A DNA stretch of 64,000 bases from Peribacillus simplex (lineage in GTDB: Bacteria > Bacillota > Bacilli > Bacillales > DSM-1321), in contig NZ_CP011008.1 of NCBI RefSeq assembly GCF_001578185.1, positions 4,616,001-4,680,000 on the forward strand, read 5' to 3'. This document shows, in pieces, positions 8,652 through 16,542 of this stretch. Numbering within the stretch: position 1 is the stretch's first letter; every line of letters begins with the position of its first letter. The notes beneath the pieces are model-generated. The model was not told where the DNA came from, did no database searches, and saw only the letters and a list, made by a program, of their open reading frames with translations. The translations under genes and the position numbers were made by a program.

Positions 8652-8689
8652 GGACATCAGCCCCTGCCTAAAGACAGGGGCTGATGTCC
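8652..8689. terminator. Perfect 15-bp hairpin after ywnB
   Basis: GGACATCAGCCCCTG / CAGGGGCTGATGTCC with an eight-base loop lies 27 bases past the ywnB stop. Neither side has a T run, so it may be an RNA-stabilising or weak terminator hairpin. An outer GGTAAT/ATTACC pair extends it. Confidence 0.55.
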
Positions 8690-8716
8690 ACTATAATGGA
8701 TTACCTTACAAACAAA

Positions 8717-9358
8717 TTATTCAGCTTCGGCAACAACCGTAAAGCGTTGATTGTTGTGTTGCGGGTTTTCTATTTCATCAAGTACTGCAAGGGCAAAATC
8801 TGCATAGCTTACATAACTTTCACCTTTTGAGTTTACAAGAAGGTTGTCTTTACCCAGTTTATACTCACCTGTTCTATTTCCTTGAGGATCAAAGAAGGCA
8901 GAAGGACTGATGAATGTCCATTGGATGCCAGTGGCATTATTTAAATCCTCAAGGTTCTTGGATTGATTAGATGCTGTTGCAAAGTATTCTTTCGGGAATT
9001 CAGGTGTTTCCAATACACGTATCGTTTTCGCCTCGTCAACGTAAAGGCTTCCAGCTCCGCCAACAACAATCAATTTAGTTTGAGGAGCCCCTTTCATGGC
9101 ATCAATTAAGATTTTTCCTGCATCGACATGCAGATGTTCTTTCCCTGGTGCAGCACCAAAGGCATTCACTACCACATCAAATGCTTTAATATCTTCAGCT
9201 TTCAGATTGAATAGGTCTTTTTCCTGTACGGATGCTCCTTGAATTTGGACTTTGGCTTGATCCCTGACAATAGCCGTAACTTCATGTCCCCTAGTCAATG
9301 CTTCTTTTAAAATCATACTTCCAGCTTTTCCGCTCGCACCAATAATACCTATTTTCAT
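8717..9358 (-). CDS. ywnB: NAD(P)-binding oxidoreductase YwnB
   Basis: A 213-residue atypical short-chain reductase (NAD(P)H-binding, NmrA-like). The dinucleotide-binding loop GIIGASGKAGS is at the N-terminus and there are Rossmann strands through VVNAFGAAPG and LIVVGGAGSLY. B. subtilis ywnB lies beside the Rrf2 gene ywnA; here ywnA is 1.7 kb away with bdbCD between, yet all three promoters share an operator. ATG 9358 is chosen because AGGAGG lies nine bases upstream; TTG 9364 would be too close. Reaction not known. Confidence 0.85.
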   Translation of the reverse strand: MKIGIIGASGKAGSMILKEALTRGHEVTAIVRDQAKVQIQGASVQEKDLFNLKAEDIKAFDVVVNAFGAAPGKEHLHVDAGKILIDAMKGAPQTKLIVVGGAGSLYVDEAKTIRVLETPEFPKEYFATASNQSKNLEDLNNATGIQWTFISPSAFFDPQGNRTGEYKLGKDNLLVNSKGESYVSYADFALAVLDEIENPQHNNQRFTVVAEAE

Positions 9359-9407
9359 TTTCAAATTCCTCCTATATCGTTTTTGAACCCTTAATTGAAT
9401 CCTTAAT

Positions 9408-9462
9408 TGTAACCCAGTTGCTTACATGTAATAATATAGGTTACAAGCCACTGATTTGTCAA
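9408..9462 (-). promoter_or_regulatory. ywnB promoter with YwnA-type operator
   Basis: On the minus strand TTGACA (9457-9462), an 18-base spacer and TATATT (9433-9438) form the promoter. Directly downstream is TTACATGTAA-N8-GTTACA (9408-9431). The same element with the same spacing occurs at 10854-10877 and 11004-11027. A repressor bound here would block the -10 region. Confidence 0.7.
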
Positions 9463-9513
9463 ATATATTTTATCCTGCCTTTAGTCATATGAGACATTAC
9501 GATTGGAAGTTTT

Positions 9514-9573
9514 GATTTCCGATGATATATTCCGGTTTCCGATGATATATTCCGGTTTCCGATGATATATTCC
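9514..9573. repeat. Three 20-bp tandem repeats
   Basis: The unit is G(A/G)TTTCCGATGATATATTCC, present three times in exact 20-base register, with only the second base varying. It lies between ywnB and the bdbC terminator and encodes nothing evident. Confidence 0.9.
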
Positions 9574-9586
9574 TATTTTCGTCGAT

Positions 9587-9634
9587 AAAAAAAGCACCAT
9601 TCCCTGTAGAGTTGACAAAGAATGGTGCTTTTTT
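9587..9634 (-). terminator. Terminator of bdbDC
   Basis: AAAAAAGCACCATTC / GAATGGTGCTTTTTT closes the operon at the bdbC stop codon. The A and T runs make it able to act on either strand. Confidence 0.9.
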
Positions 9635-10044
9635 CAAATATGGCGGTTCTTCCTCATTAGCAGTCCCATACAGATAGTAATGAGAGTAAAAGCAATAAAA
9701 GCCAAAAACGGAATCGTGATGAAGCCTAACCAATTAATATACTCACCGGAGCAAGGAACACCACTTTGGCACATTTCGAAATGCTGTAGTGCTGGAATTT
9801 TTTGCAGACTATAGTGATACCCTGAAACCAACATGCCCAAAATCGATAATGGGAGTATGTATCGATGGATTTTCAGGTCCTGCTCATAAAAGGCACGGCC
9901 CAATAAAATAACGAACGGGTACATCAAGATCCTTTGATACCAACAAAAGGTACAAGGTACATAATGGAGAACCTCACTAAAATAGAGACTTCCAGCAGTG
10001 GCAATGATTGATAGGATCCACGAAAATAATAATGGCTTGTTCAT
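9634..10044 (-). CDS. bdbC: Thiol-disulfide oxidoreductase BdbC (DsbB family)
   Basis: A 136-residue membrane quinone-linked oxidoreductase with four hydrophobic helices. The CTFCWYQR motif gives the first redox Cys pair; CQSGVPC in the second extracytoplasmic loop gives the other. BdbC reoxidises BdbD so that exported proteins acquire disulfide bonds. It starts a few bases after bdbD, at ATG with AAGGAG nine bases upstream, and the terminator overlaps its stop. Known B. subtilis roles are competence and secreted-protein folding. Confidence 0.93.
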   Translation of the reverse strand: MNKPLLFSWILSIIATAGSLYFSEVLHYVPCTFCWYQRILMYPFVILLGRAFYEQDLKIHRYILPLSILGMLVSGYHYSLQKIPALQHFEMCQSGVPCSGEYINWLGFITIPFLAFIAFTLITICMGLLMRKNRHI

Positions 10045-10047
10045 CAA

Positions 10048-10743
10048 CTATTTCTCCTTCGCTGCATCATCAACCATTTTCACTAAATCATCGATTGTAT
10101 TTCCTTCAAACTTCTTGCCATTAACAAATAAGGAAGGTGTTCCAGAAACGCCTAATTCGTCGGCAATCTTCATATCCTTGTTCCATTGGTCCTCAGAATT
10201 ATCGGCTTTAAAAGAGGAAACGACCTTTTTGACATCTTTGTCATTTGCAATTTCTTTCAATGTATCTTCTAGGAATTTGTCCGTAAACACATCTTCCTTT
10301 TCATATTTCGGGTCATCTGGCTGCTTATCGTACAACAGCTCATGAAATTTCCAAAAGGTATCATTTCCTAATTCTTGATAAACACTTTCCGCAAATTTAG
10401 CGGATCTAATTGAATCGACGTTAATGAACGAATAATTCATGAAATAAAATTGTGCTTTTCCAGTATCAATCAATTCACTTTGTATAGAAGGAAAGAACTT
10501 CTCCTCGAATGTCTTACACACTGGACATTTATAATCACCAAATTCCACAATTTGAACAGGAGCCGATTTTTCTCCCAAATAGGGCTGTGATTTATAATCC
10601 ATTTCATAAGCAGCGGTATCTGTATCTTTGTCTTTCCCATTCGCTAAAAATATAAAGCCAATAATGATTACAGCGATTAACCCTATGATCCAAAACATGA
10701 ATGCAGAAGATTGTTTTGGATTACCCTTTTTTTTATTAGCCAT
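10048..10743 (-). CDS. bdbD: Thiol-disulfide oxidoreductase BdbD (DsbA family)
   Basis: A 231-residue membrane-anchored thioredoxin-fold oxidase. It has one transmembrane helix at residues 15-35, the active site CPVC (C73, C76) in FGDYKCPVC, and the cis-proline segment SGTPSLFVNG near the C-terminus. ATG 10743 is chosen because GGAGG lies six bases upstream; the longer frame to 10812 adds an untypical leader. With bdbC it makes disulfides outside the membrane. Its promoter at 10854-10907 carries the operator shared with ywnB and ywnA. Confidence 0.93.
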   Translation of the reverse strand: MANKKKGNPKQSSAFMFWIIGLIAVIIIGFIFLANGKDKDTDTAAYEMDYKSQPYLGEKSAPVQIVEFGDYKCPVCKTFEEKFFPSIQSELIDTGKAQFYFMNYSFINVDSIRSAKFAESVYQELGNDTFWKFHELLYDKQPDDPKYEKEDVFTDKFLEDTLKEIANDKDVKKVVSSFKADNSEDQWNKDMKIADELGVSGTPSLFVNGKKFEGNTIDDLVKMVDDAAKEK

Positions 10744-10853
10744 CATATACCTCCATCTGTTGTAGTTGTTTAGAAATTCCTTATACAGCCATAATGGACC
10801 TATAAGCATCATTAAGGCCGATTTCAGTTCCCCCTTCCTATATGCCTCTCACC

Positions 10854-10907
10854 TGTAACTGATTCATTTACACGTAATAATATAAGTTTCACTATGATGT
10901 TTGTCAA
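10854..10907 (-). promoter_or_regulatory. bdbDC promoter with YwnA-type operator
   Basis: TTGACA (10902-10907), a 17-base spacer and TATATT (10879-10884) read toward bdbD. TTACGTGTAA-N8-GTTACA (10854-10877) follows directly. Over about 40 bases it matches the ywnB promoter closely and in the same register. Confidence 0.7.
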
Positions 10908-11003
10908 TTACACATACCTTTTATTTTTGCTTCTACTTAACGGCGTTACTTGACAGGTAAAGGTTAATGGATAAATATTATTCTTGCACCCTCAATTATA
11001 ACT

Positions 11004-11040
11004 TGTAACTACTTGAATTACATGTTAAATAATTTATACT
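11004..11040 (+). promoter_or_regulatory. ywnA promoter with its operator
   Basis: TTGAAT (11013-11018), 16 bases and TATACT (11035-11040) drive ywnA. TGTAAC-N8-TTACATGTTA (11004-11027) covers the -35 and spacer, which fits autorepression. A second possible -10, TATATAAG, lies just downstream. Confidence 0.6.
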
Positions 11041-11077
11041 ATATAAGAATAGAGATTTTAAAGGAGAGAAAAAAGAG

Positions 11078-11512
11078 ATGTCCATCAGTACCCGCTTTTC
11101 CGTAGGAATCCATATATTATCTCTTTTAGAAATAAATAAAGAAGGCGTTAACACTTCTGATTTTATTGCAAAAAGTGTAAACACCAACCCAGCATTAATC
11201 AGAAAAATCACCGGCATGCTGAAGAGTGCAGGTTTAGTCAACGTTCGTCCAGGTATTGCCGGAGCGACATTGGCCAAGGAATTATCGGATATTACTTTAC
11301 TTGATGTTTACCAGGCTGTTAACGTTGTATCCGATAAAGAGTTATTTGGAATCCATGAAAATCCTAATCCAGCATGCACCGTTGGAAGAAATATACAAAA
11401 TACGATAGAACCCATCTTTTCAGTTGCTGAACTTGCCTTGGAAAAGGCATTGGGAGTGGTAACGATTGAGGATGTCGTTAAGGATATTTTAGAAAAGGAT
11501 AAAATGAAATAA
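11078..11512 (+). CDS. ywnA: Rrf2 family transcriptional regulator YwnA
   Basis: A 144-residue Rrf2-type winged-helix regulator with the N-terminal SISTRFSVGIHIL and the recognition helix NPALIRKITGMLKSAGLV. There is only one Cys, near residue 108 (NPACTVGRN), so it is not an IscR-like Fe-S sensor with a three-Cys cluster. A thiol at that position could sense oxidants; this is inference. GGAGAG lies upstream of the ATG. The shared operators make it the likely repressor of ywnB, bdbDC and itself. Confidence 0.88.
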   Translation: MSISTRFSVGIHILSLLEINKEGVNTSDFIAKSVNTNPALIRKITGMLKSAGLVNVRPGIAGATLAKELSDITLLDVYQAVNVVSDKELFGIHENPNPACTVGRNIQNTIEPIFSVAELALEKALGVVTIEDVVKDILEKDKMK

Positions 11513-11540
11513 TCAATGCTTCATTTCATTTTATCCTTTT
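11493..11540 (+). terminator. Terminator overlapping the end of ywnA
   Basis: AAAAGGATAAAATGAAA within the last codons pairs with TTTCATTTTATCCTTTT. The 3' arm ends in four T residues. Confidence 0.75.
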
Positions 11541-11585
11541 CGTCGATATGAAGCTTTTTTCGAGCGGGAAGTTGGTTTTAAAAAC

Positions 11586-11617
11586 AAAAAACACATGATT
11601 CGGTCTCTGTGTTTTTT
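11586..11617 (-). terminator. Terminator of the glucosaminidase gene
   Basis: AAAAAACACA / TGTGTTTTTT lies immediately past the stop at 11627 on the minus strand. Confidence 0.75.
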
Positions 11618-11626
11618 GCTTCTTTC

Positions 11627-14278
11627 TTATTTGTACTTAGGAACTTCAATCGTCAATTTATAGGAATCTAATAGACTATACAAATTATAAATCTGTTTCA
11701 CTTGTTTTGTTGCCCAGCCAATGTCAGTAGCATACTGGTGTGTAGCATATCCATATTTCTCTGCAGCTATAGGATTCCATCTCATTTTGTATAGCGTGTC
11801 CTGTCCAGCAGAGATATATCCTTTGGCGATAAATTCGGCTCCGCCTATGATGGCAGCTTCCGGAGTGAACCAGCCTGCATTATATGCGTATTGAGCGCCG
11901 CTGCTTAACGCTGTTCCGTCAAAAGCCCCCACTCCATACATATTATAGACCGTTTTCCCGTTCACCTTAACTCCAGTCGCCAACGGTGAAGTGCCATTCC
12001 CGGTTTCCAGCAAAGCATGTGAAATCAGGTAGATTTCATTCACCCCGTACTTTTCCCCTGCTGAAGTGAAGGTTGCAGCTTGGCCTTGTAAAATCCCTTT
12101 ACCTGAAAGAATTCTATCATTCACTTCAGAAACGTTCATGTTGGTGACTTGGGAGAGCTTAACGAACTGGAACGATTTGATTGGATCATTCACAAAATTA
12201 TCCGGATTGAGATTATATTCTATATCTTCCAGGCTGGCATTTACCCATGTCTTGTTATAATCCACCTCATACCAATAGTATCCGTCAGTGCCCATGACTT
12301 TTGATTTGATATTCAATGATTGATAATTGCTGACAGCACCGACTACCCAATAATTAGATCCAGCTCCGCCCCTGACACGCCATCCAGTTCCTTTTACCGT
12401 ACCTTTTGTTGGATTGATTAACGTTAACCCATCCTCTCGTATGTAGGTTTTATACGTTTTATCCGTTTGACCATTCACGGCCATTTGGATTTCAACCATC
12501 TTGTCCATCGTAAGATTGTACTCCTTATCGATCCTGATTATCGATCCATTAGAACCCCCTGGAACTTCCGGCGCTTTGGCTGTTAAATATTGCGTACTTA
12601 CATATCCCGTTTTTCCATTAGCTGTGACTCTTGACCAGCCATTAGACTCAGAATATACATTTACGGCCGTATTGTTTACAAGCTTGGCAATAATCGAAGC
12701 GGAAGCTGATGCAGAAGAGCGCATATTCAGACTGGAGCCATCATTCACATTTACATATTTAACTAACGTGGTTTCTTCTTCGTCTGGATTCGGATCCGGG
12801 CTTTCCGGTACAGAACCAGGCTTCGTTTCTGATAGATATTGCGTACTGACGTAACCTTCTCCGCCATACGCTATAATTTTTGACCAGCCATTTGATTCCG
12901 AGATGACTTCTACCTCTGCACCCTTGGCCAATTTCACAATGATGGAAGCACATTCTGACGGTTTATTCCGCATATTCAGAGAACCAGAGCTTACATTCAC
13001 ATATTTCGTCGTCGTTTTTTCAGGTATGGTTGGATTGGGAGCCGTTCCTGGCTTCGTTGTTGAAAGATAGTCAGTACTGACATACCCATCTATTCCATTG
13101 GCCTTGATTTTCGCCCATCCTTTGGATTCCGAATAAACCGTCACTTTCGTTCCTTTTGAAAGCTTCGCGACTATGCTGGCACTTTCCGTTCCGCTTTTTC
13201 GCATATTGAGGGAACCAGAGCTTACATTCACATATTTCGTCGTCGTTTTTTCAGGTATGATTGGATTGGGAGCCGTTCCTGGCTTCGTTGTTGAAAGATA
13301 GTCAGTACTGACATACCCATCTATTCCATTGGCCTTGATCTTCGCCCAGCCTTTGGATTCCGAGTACACCGTCACTTTCGTTCCTTTTGAAAGCTTCGCG
13401 ACTATGCTGGCACTTTCCGTTCCGCTTTTTCGCATATTGAGGGAACCAGAGCTTACATTCACATATTTCGTCGTCGTTTTTTCAGGTATGATTGGATTGG
13501 GAGCCGTTCCTGGCTTCGTTGTTGAAAGATAGTCAGTACTGACATACCCATCTATTCCATTGGCCTTGATCTTCGCCCAGCCTTTGGATTCCGAATACAC
13601 CGTCACTTTCGTTCCTTTTGAAAGCTTCGCGACTATGCTGGCACTTTCCGTTCCGCTTTTTCGCATATTAAGTGAACCTGTACTGACATTCACATATTTT
13701 GTTGTCGTTTTTTGAGGTGTGGCTATTGTGGATCCCGATCCTGGCTTTGCAGCAGACAGATACTTGGTACTGACATATCCGTCTTTTCCATTGGCTTTAA
13801 TTTTCGCCCAGCCTTTGGATTCCGAATACACCGTTACCTGTGTCCCTTTTGCCAGCTTGGAGACTATGCTGGCACTTTCCGTTCCGCTTTTTCGCATATT
13901 AAGTGGACCTGTACTGACATTCACATATTTCGTTGTCGTTTTAACGGTTTCCGCAGCTTTGGTTACCGTTCCAGGTTTTGTCGTCGATAGATACTTGGTA
14001 CTGACATATCCGTCTTTTCCATTGGCTTTAATTTTCGCCCAGCCTTTGGATTCCGAATACACCGTTACCTGTGTCCCTTTTGCCAGCTTGGCGACTACGC
14101 TTGCACTTTCAGTACCTGTTTTTCTCATATTGAGCGAGCCGGAATTTACATGGACGAACATGACACCTGTTTCAATATTGGCCTGTTCTGCATGTAGTGG
14201 AGCTGCAGATATTTTTTCTTCGAAAGCAACTGTAGACAACACTGCAAAACAGAAAGTTGGTAAAATTAATTTCTTCAT
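11627..14278 (-). CDS. Secreted SH3b-repeat N-acetylglucosaminidase
   Basis: An 883-residue exported autolysin. A signal peptide ends near residue 25 (ISA-A). Seven bacterial SH3 domains follow from about residue 41 to 580, each with LNMRKSGTESAS and a GYVSTxYL ending, joined by Thr/Pro/Lys linkers. The C-terminal GH73 glucosaminidase domain has the catalytic Glu in SHALLETGNG (E758) and the YNMYGVGA and NPIAAEKYGYATHQYATDIGWA segments. It would cleave the glycan strand of peptidoglycan while the SH3b domains bind the wall. Domains 3-5 are nearly identical at DNA level with 234-bp period, a sign of recent duplication. AGGGAG precedes the ATG. Confidence 0.92.
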   Translation of the reverse strand: MKKLILPTFCFAVLSTVAFEEKISAAPLHAEQANIETGVMFVHVNSGSLNMRKTGTESASVVAKLAKGTQVTVYSESKGWAKIKANGKDGYVSTKYLSTTKPGTVTKAAETVKTTTKYVNVSTGPLNMRKSGTESASIVSKLAKGTQVTVYSESKGWAKIKANGKDGYVSTKYLSAAKPGSGSTIATPQKTTTKYVNVSTGSLNMRKSGTESASIVAKLSKGTKVTVYSESKGWAKIKANGIDGYVSTDYLSTTKPGTAPNPIIPEKTTTKYVNVSSGSLNMRKSGTESASIVAKLSKGTKVTVYSESKGWAKIKANGIDGYVSTDYLSTTKPGTAPNPIIPEKTTTKYVNVSSGSLNMRKSGTESASIVAKLSKGTKVTVYSESKGWAKIKANGIDGYVSTDYLSTTKPGTAPNPTIPEKTTTKYVNVSSGSLNMRNKPSECASIIVKLAKGAEVEVISESNGWSKIIAYGGEGYVSTQYLSETKPGSVPESPDPNPDEEETTLVKYVNVNDGSSLNMRSSASASASIIAKLVNNTAVNVYSESNGWSRVTANGKTGYVSTQYLTAKAPEVPGGSNGSIIRIDKEYNLTMDKMVEIQMAVNGQTDKTYKTYIREDGLTLINPTKGTVKGTGWRVRGGAGSNYWVVGAVSNYQSLNIKSKVMGTDGYYWYEVDYNKTWVNASLEDIEYNLNPDNFVNDPIKSFQFVKLSQVTNMNVSEVNDRILSGKGILQGQAATFTSAGEKYGVNEIYLISHALLETGNGTSPLATGVKVNGKTVYNMYGVGAFDGTALSSGAQYAYNAGWFTPEAAIIGGAEFIAKGYISAGQDTLYKMRWNPIAAEKYGYATHQYATDIGWATKQVKQIYNLYSLLDSYKLTIEVPKYK
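13016..13717 (-). repeat. 234-bp tandem DNA repeats inside the autolysin
   Basis: Segments beginning near 13142, 13376 and 13610 are almost identical and exactly 234 bases (78 codons) apart, covering SH3b domains 3-5 and their linkers. More diverged copies lie on either side. In-frame length change by recombination is expected. Confidence 0.92.
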
Positions 14279-14680
14279 CTCATTCTCCCTACTAAAGAAT
14301 TATATTTTTAACATTTATTTAAATATCGGTTAAAATAAGTATTATGTTATAGGTATTTATCCTCATTCATTAAAAACATACCATATTCCTTTAAATCTAT
14401 AGAGGGATCGATGAATTTGTAACAAAATAGTAAACTAATAGACTTTTAATTAATTTAATAGACATATTTGCAACGAAAATTCATTTCCTAAGTTTCTTGA
14501 AGCGGATGCACAAGTTTGTCGTCGAAATAAAGTATATTGAAATATTTATTCAGTTAATTAATTTATGGGGACGAACATCTTCCTGAATATACCGAATATA
14601 CATAAGAGGTAAGCATACAATCCTAATATTTGACGGATTGAGGCAATAATCTATATACTCACTATATATACTTATATGAA
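14279..14680. other. AT-rich intergenic region upstream of autolysin
   Basis: No gene is seen. Around 14650-14675 the plus strand has TATATACTCACTATATATACTTATATG just before the riboswitch, which could hold its promoter. The segment next to 14279 should contain the autolysin promoter, but no clear -35/-10 pair stands out. Confidence 0.5.
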
Positions 14681-14807
14681 TCCTTCTGTTAAGGGGAGTA
14701 GCTATACAATAAAGTCGTCAATACAGGATTTTATCCTCGGCTTTATTGGCAACTGATCTTAGTTGTTTGCAAGACCTTGCCGATTATTTGGTGAGGTCTT
14801 TTAATTT
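14681..14807 (+). promoter_or_regulatory. yybP-ykoY type (Mn2+) riboswitch
   Basis: The hallmark AAGGGGAGTAGC is at 14691-14702. A stem AATAAAG...CTTTATT carries the variable arm, followed by TGGCAAC, a short ACT/AGT arm, and then GCAAGACCTTGCC pairing with GGTGAGGTCTT. This order matches the yybP-ykoY class, which binds Mn2+. The 3' strand GTCTTTT (about 14796-14802) can also pair with AAAAGAC at 14810-14816, which is the 5' arm of the terminator, so the two folds compete. Confidence 0.7.
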
Positions 14808-14808
14808 T

Positions 14809-14851
14809 TAAAAGACGGTATAACCAACAATCGGTTATACCGTCTTTTTTT
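14809..14851 (+). terminator. Expression-platform terminator
   Basis: AAAAGACGGTATAACC / GGTTATACCGTCTTTTTTT with a short loop. Its first arm overlaps the alternative pairing with the riboswitch tail. It ends about 35 bases before the kinase-like gene. Confidence 0.85.
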
Positions 14852-14885
14852 GATTCGAAAAAAATTCACAATAGAGGTGAAAAGT

Positions 14886-15491
14886 ATGCAGAACTATTAT
14901 GAATTAGCTCAAAGCGTTAAGATTTCCGATGATAAAAAGCATATATTGCTTGATGCCGACCAATCTTTATCACTTATCGGAAAAGGCCGAAGCGCTTATG
15001 TATTCCGAATCCATTCCACCAATAAAGCCCTAAAAGTGTTTTTCCCGGACCATACTCACACAGCAAAAGTTGAAGCTGAAATATACAAAACCGTTCAAGC
15101 CATCGATTACTATCCAACACTATATGATGCGGGGGTAAATTACCTGGTTATAGATCACATCGAAGGCAACACTCTTTTTGAATGTTTAACATTAGGAATC
15201 CCGATAACGGAAAAAAACATCGAGGAGATTGACCATGCCTTACAATTAGCAAGGAAAGAGGGATTGAATCCTTCGGATATCCATTTACGAAACATCTTCA
15301 TCACTTCCGAAATGAAGGTGAAGATCATTGACGTTGCAAGGTTTAAACAAGTGAAATCATGTAATCAGTGGCATGACCTGAAAAGTGCTTTTCACCTTTT
15401 ATATTCGAAGTCATTTTTTCCGAAGAAAATCCCTGGCTTCATACTTAATTCCATTGCAGCGATTTATAAAAAGAGATTCTTGCCCATCTGA
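14886..15491 (+). CDS. Small protein-kinase-like protein (YrzF/YbdM type)
   Basis: A 201-residue protein with a cut-down eukaryotic-type kinase fold: a glycine-rich loop IGKGRSAYVFRI, the lysine in NKALKVFFP, and a catalytic-loop-like NPSDIHLRNIFI where the usual HRD is replaced. A DxG-like KIIDVARF follows. It resembles B. subtilis YrzF/YbdM, putative Ser/Thr kinases of unknown target. ATG 14886 follows AGAGGTGA by five bases; the upstream extension lacks a signal. It stands directly behind the Mn-type riboswitch and terminator, an unexpected partner for that riboswitch class. Confidence 0.72.
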   Translation: MQNYYELAQSVKISDDKKHILLDADQSLSLIGKGRSAYVFRIHSTNKALKVFFPDHTHTAKVEAEIYKTVQAIDYYPTLYDAGVNYLVIDHIEGNTLFECLTLGIPITEKNIEEIDHALQLARKEGLNPSDIHLRNIFITSEMKVKIIDVARFKQVKSCNQWHDLKSAFHLLYSKSFFPKKIPGFILNSIAAIYKKRFLPI

Positions 15492-15521
15492 TCATCACCA
15501 TAAAAACAAATGGAGGCATAT

Positions 15522-15965
15522 ATGAAAAAAAGAATGACCATTGTTTTTCTGTCCTTCCTTATATTAAGCGGCTGTTCACTTTTGGGAGAAGTCAATTCAT
15601 CATTGGAGTATGCGGATAATGCGACGGGATATATTAATACCGTTAAGGATTTTGCCAATGAGGTGCCCGCATTGGCACAAGATGCCGTCACGAATGCCGA
15701 AGCAAGGAGAAATCTTGAAAAAGAATTGCAATTGATGAAAACGGAGATCGAAGACTTCAATGCAACTGAACCACCCCAAATCGCTGAAGGCATCCATGAG
15801 AAAATCGTCAGCTCAAATCAACAGCTTTCAGATGGAATTGAATTATACTTGAATAATATTGAAAGTGGCCAAATTGACCCTAAGGCATTGGAAGATTCAG
15901 AGGTAATGAAATCAATCGATAATTTAACAGAGCTGGCAAAACAAATTGAAGAATTGGTTAATTAA
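15522..15965 (+). CDS. Small lipoprotein (DUF6376-like)
   Basis: A 147-residue predicted lipoprotein. The signal peptide ends at a lipobox LSGC (Cys near residue 18). The rest is helical and acidic, with a central coiled-coil-like stretch EARRNLEKELQLMKTEIEDF. ATG 15522 is chosen because GGAGG lies five bases upstream. It probably sits on the outer face of the membrane. It resembles DUF6376 lipoproteins of Bacillus; no function is known. Weakly linked to the upstream kinase gene (30-base gap, same strand). Confidence 0.75.
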   Translation: MKKRMTIVFLSFLILSGCSLLGEVNSSLEYADNATGYINTVKDFANEVPALAQDAVTNAEARRNLEKELQLMKTEIEDFNATEPPQIAEGIHEKIVSSNQQLSDGIELYLNNIESGQIDPKALEDSEVMKSIDNLTELAKQIEELVN

Positions 15966-15983
15966 GCAGTCTGCTTCCTTAAT

Positions 15984-16009
15984 CCTTATTCCTGATTTCA
16001 GGAATAAGG
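15984..16009 (+). terminator. Weak terminator-like hairpin
   Basis: CCTTATTCCTG / CAGGAATAAGG with a short loop lies 19 bases past the lipoprotein stop. It has no clear T run. Confidence 0.45.
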
Positions 16010-16030
16010 AGAATGGCTCGAAACAAATCA

Positions 16031-16085
16031 TTGACATGCAACCAAAAGGTTTTATATAATCAATAAAGCGAAACCAATTGGTTTC
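16031..16085 (+). promoter_or_regulatory. Promoter with two palindromic operators
   Basis: TTGACA (16031-16036) and TATAAT (16055-16060), 18 bases apart. AACCAAAAGGTT (16040-16051) lies in the spacer and the perfect 16-bp palindrome GAAACCAATTGGTTTC (16070-16085) just downstream of the -10. Both share AACCAAWWGGTT and are likely sites for the ArsR-type regulator encoded in this operon. Confidence 0.65.
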
Positions 16086-16113
16086 ATAATTTTCAATGAC
16101 AAAGGAGAATCAT

Positions 16114-16542
16114 ATGGAAAATCAACATACACTACAGGATATCAAGAAGACAGTTATTCTTGAAGCACCTATCCAAAAAGTTTGGGATACAGTTTCGACT
16201 GCAGAGGGTATAGCTTCATGGTTCATGCCAAATGATTTTCAACCGAAAGTGGGACATGAGTTCCATGTGCAATCACCTTTTGGTCCATCTCCTTGTAAGG
16301 TAACGGAGTTAGATGCTCCTAATCGTCTTTCATTCAGTTGGGATACGGACGGTTGGTTCATTTCCTTCATTTTAAAAGAACTGGATGGCAAAACGGAGTT
16401 CACCCTTATTCATGGTGGTTGGAAAGAGCCTGAAACGATTCTTCCGAAACCGAATGAAAAGAGCTCAGTGATTCGCGATAGAATGGATCATGGCTGGGAA
16501 CAGCTCGTTCATGCAAAACTTAAAAAGGTTGTTGAGGGCTAA
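16114..16542 (+). CDS. SRPBCC (AHSA1-like) domain protein
   Basis: A 142-residue START/Bet v1-fold protein of the AHSA1 type. It begins with the [27 protein letters not shown] signature and ends with a helix containing [16 protein letters not shown]. The family binds hydrophobic ligands in a central cavity; the ligand is unknown. ATG 16114 follows AAGGAG by six bases. The stop codon abuts the GTG of the ArsR gene. AHSA1-ArsR pairs are a frequent operon in Bacillus. Confidence 0.85.
   Translation: MENQHTLQDIKKTVILEAPIQKVWDTVSTAEGIASWFMPNDFQPKVGHEFHVQSPFGPSPCKVTELDAPNRLSFSWDTDGWFISFILKELDGKTEFTLIHGGWKEPETILPKPNEKSSVIRDRMDHGWEQLVHAKLKKVVEG

Noticed and set aside
9514..9573. Small CRISPR array
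   Set aside because: The repeats are contiguous with no spacers, and no cas genes are present.
13719..14333. Long plus-strand frame antisense to the SH3b repeats
   Set aside because: It mirrors the repeats of the real gene on the other strand and has no start signal.
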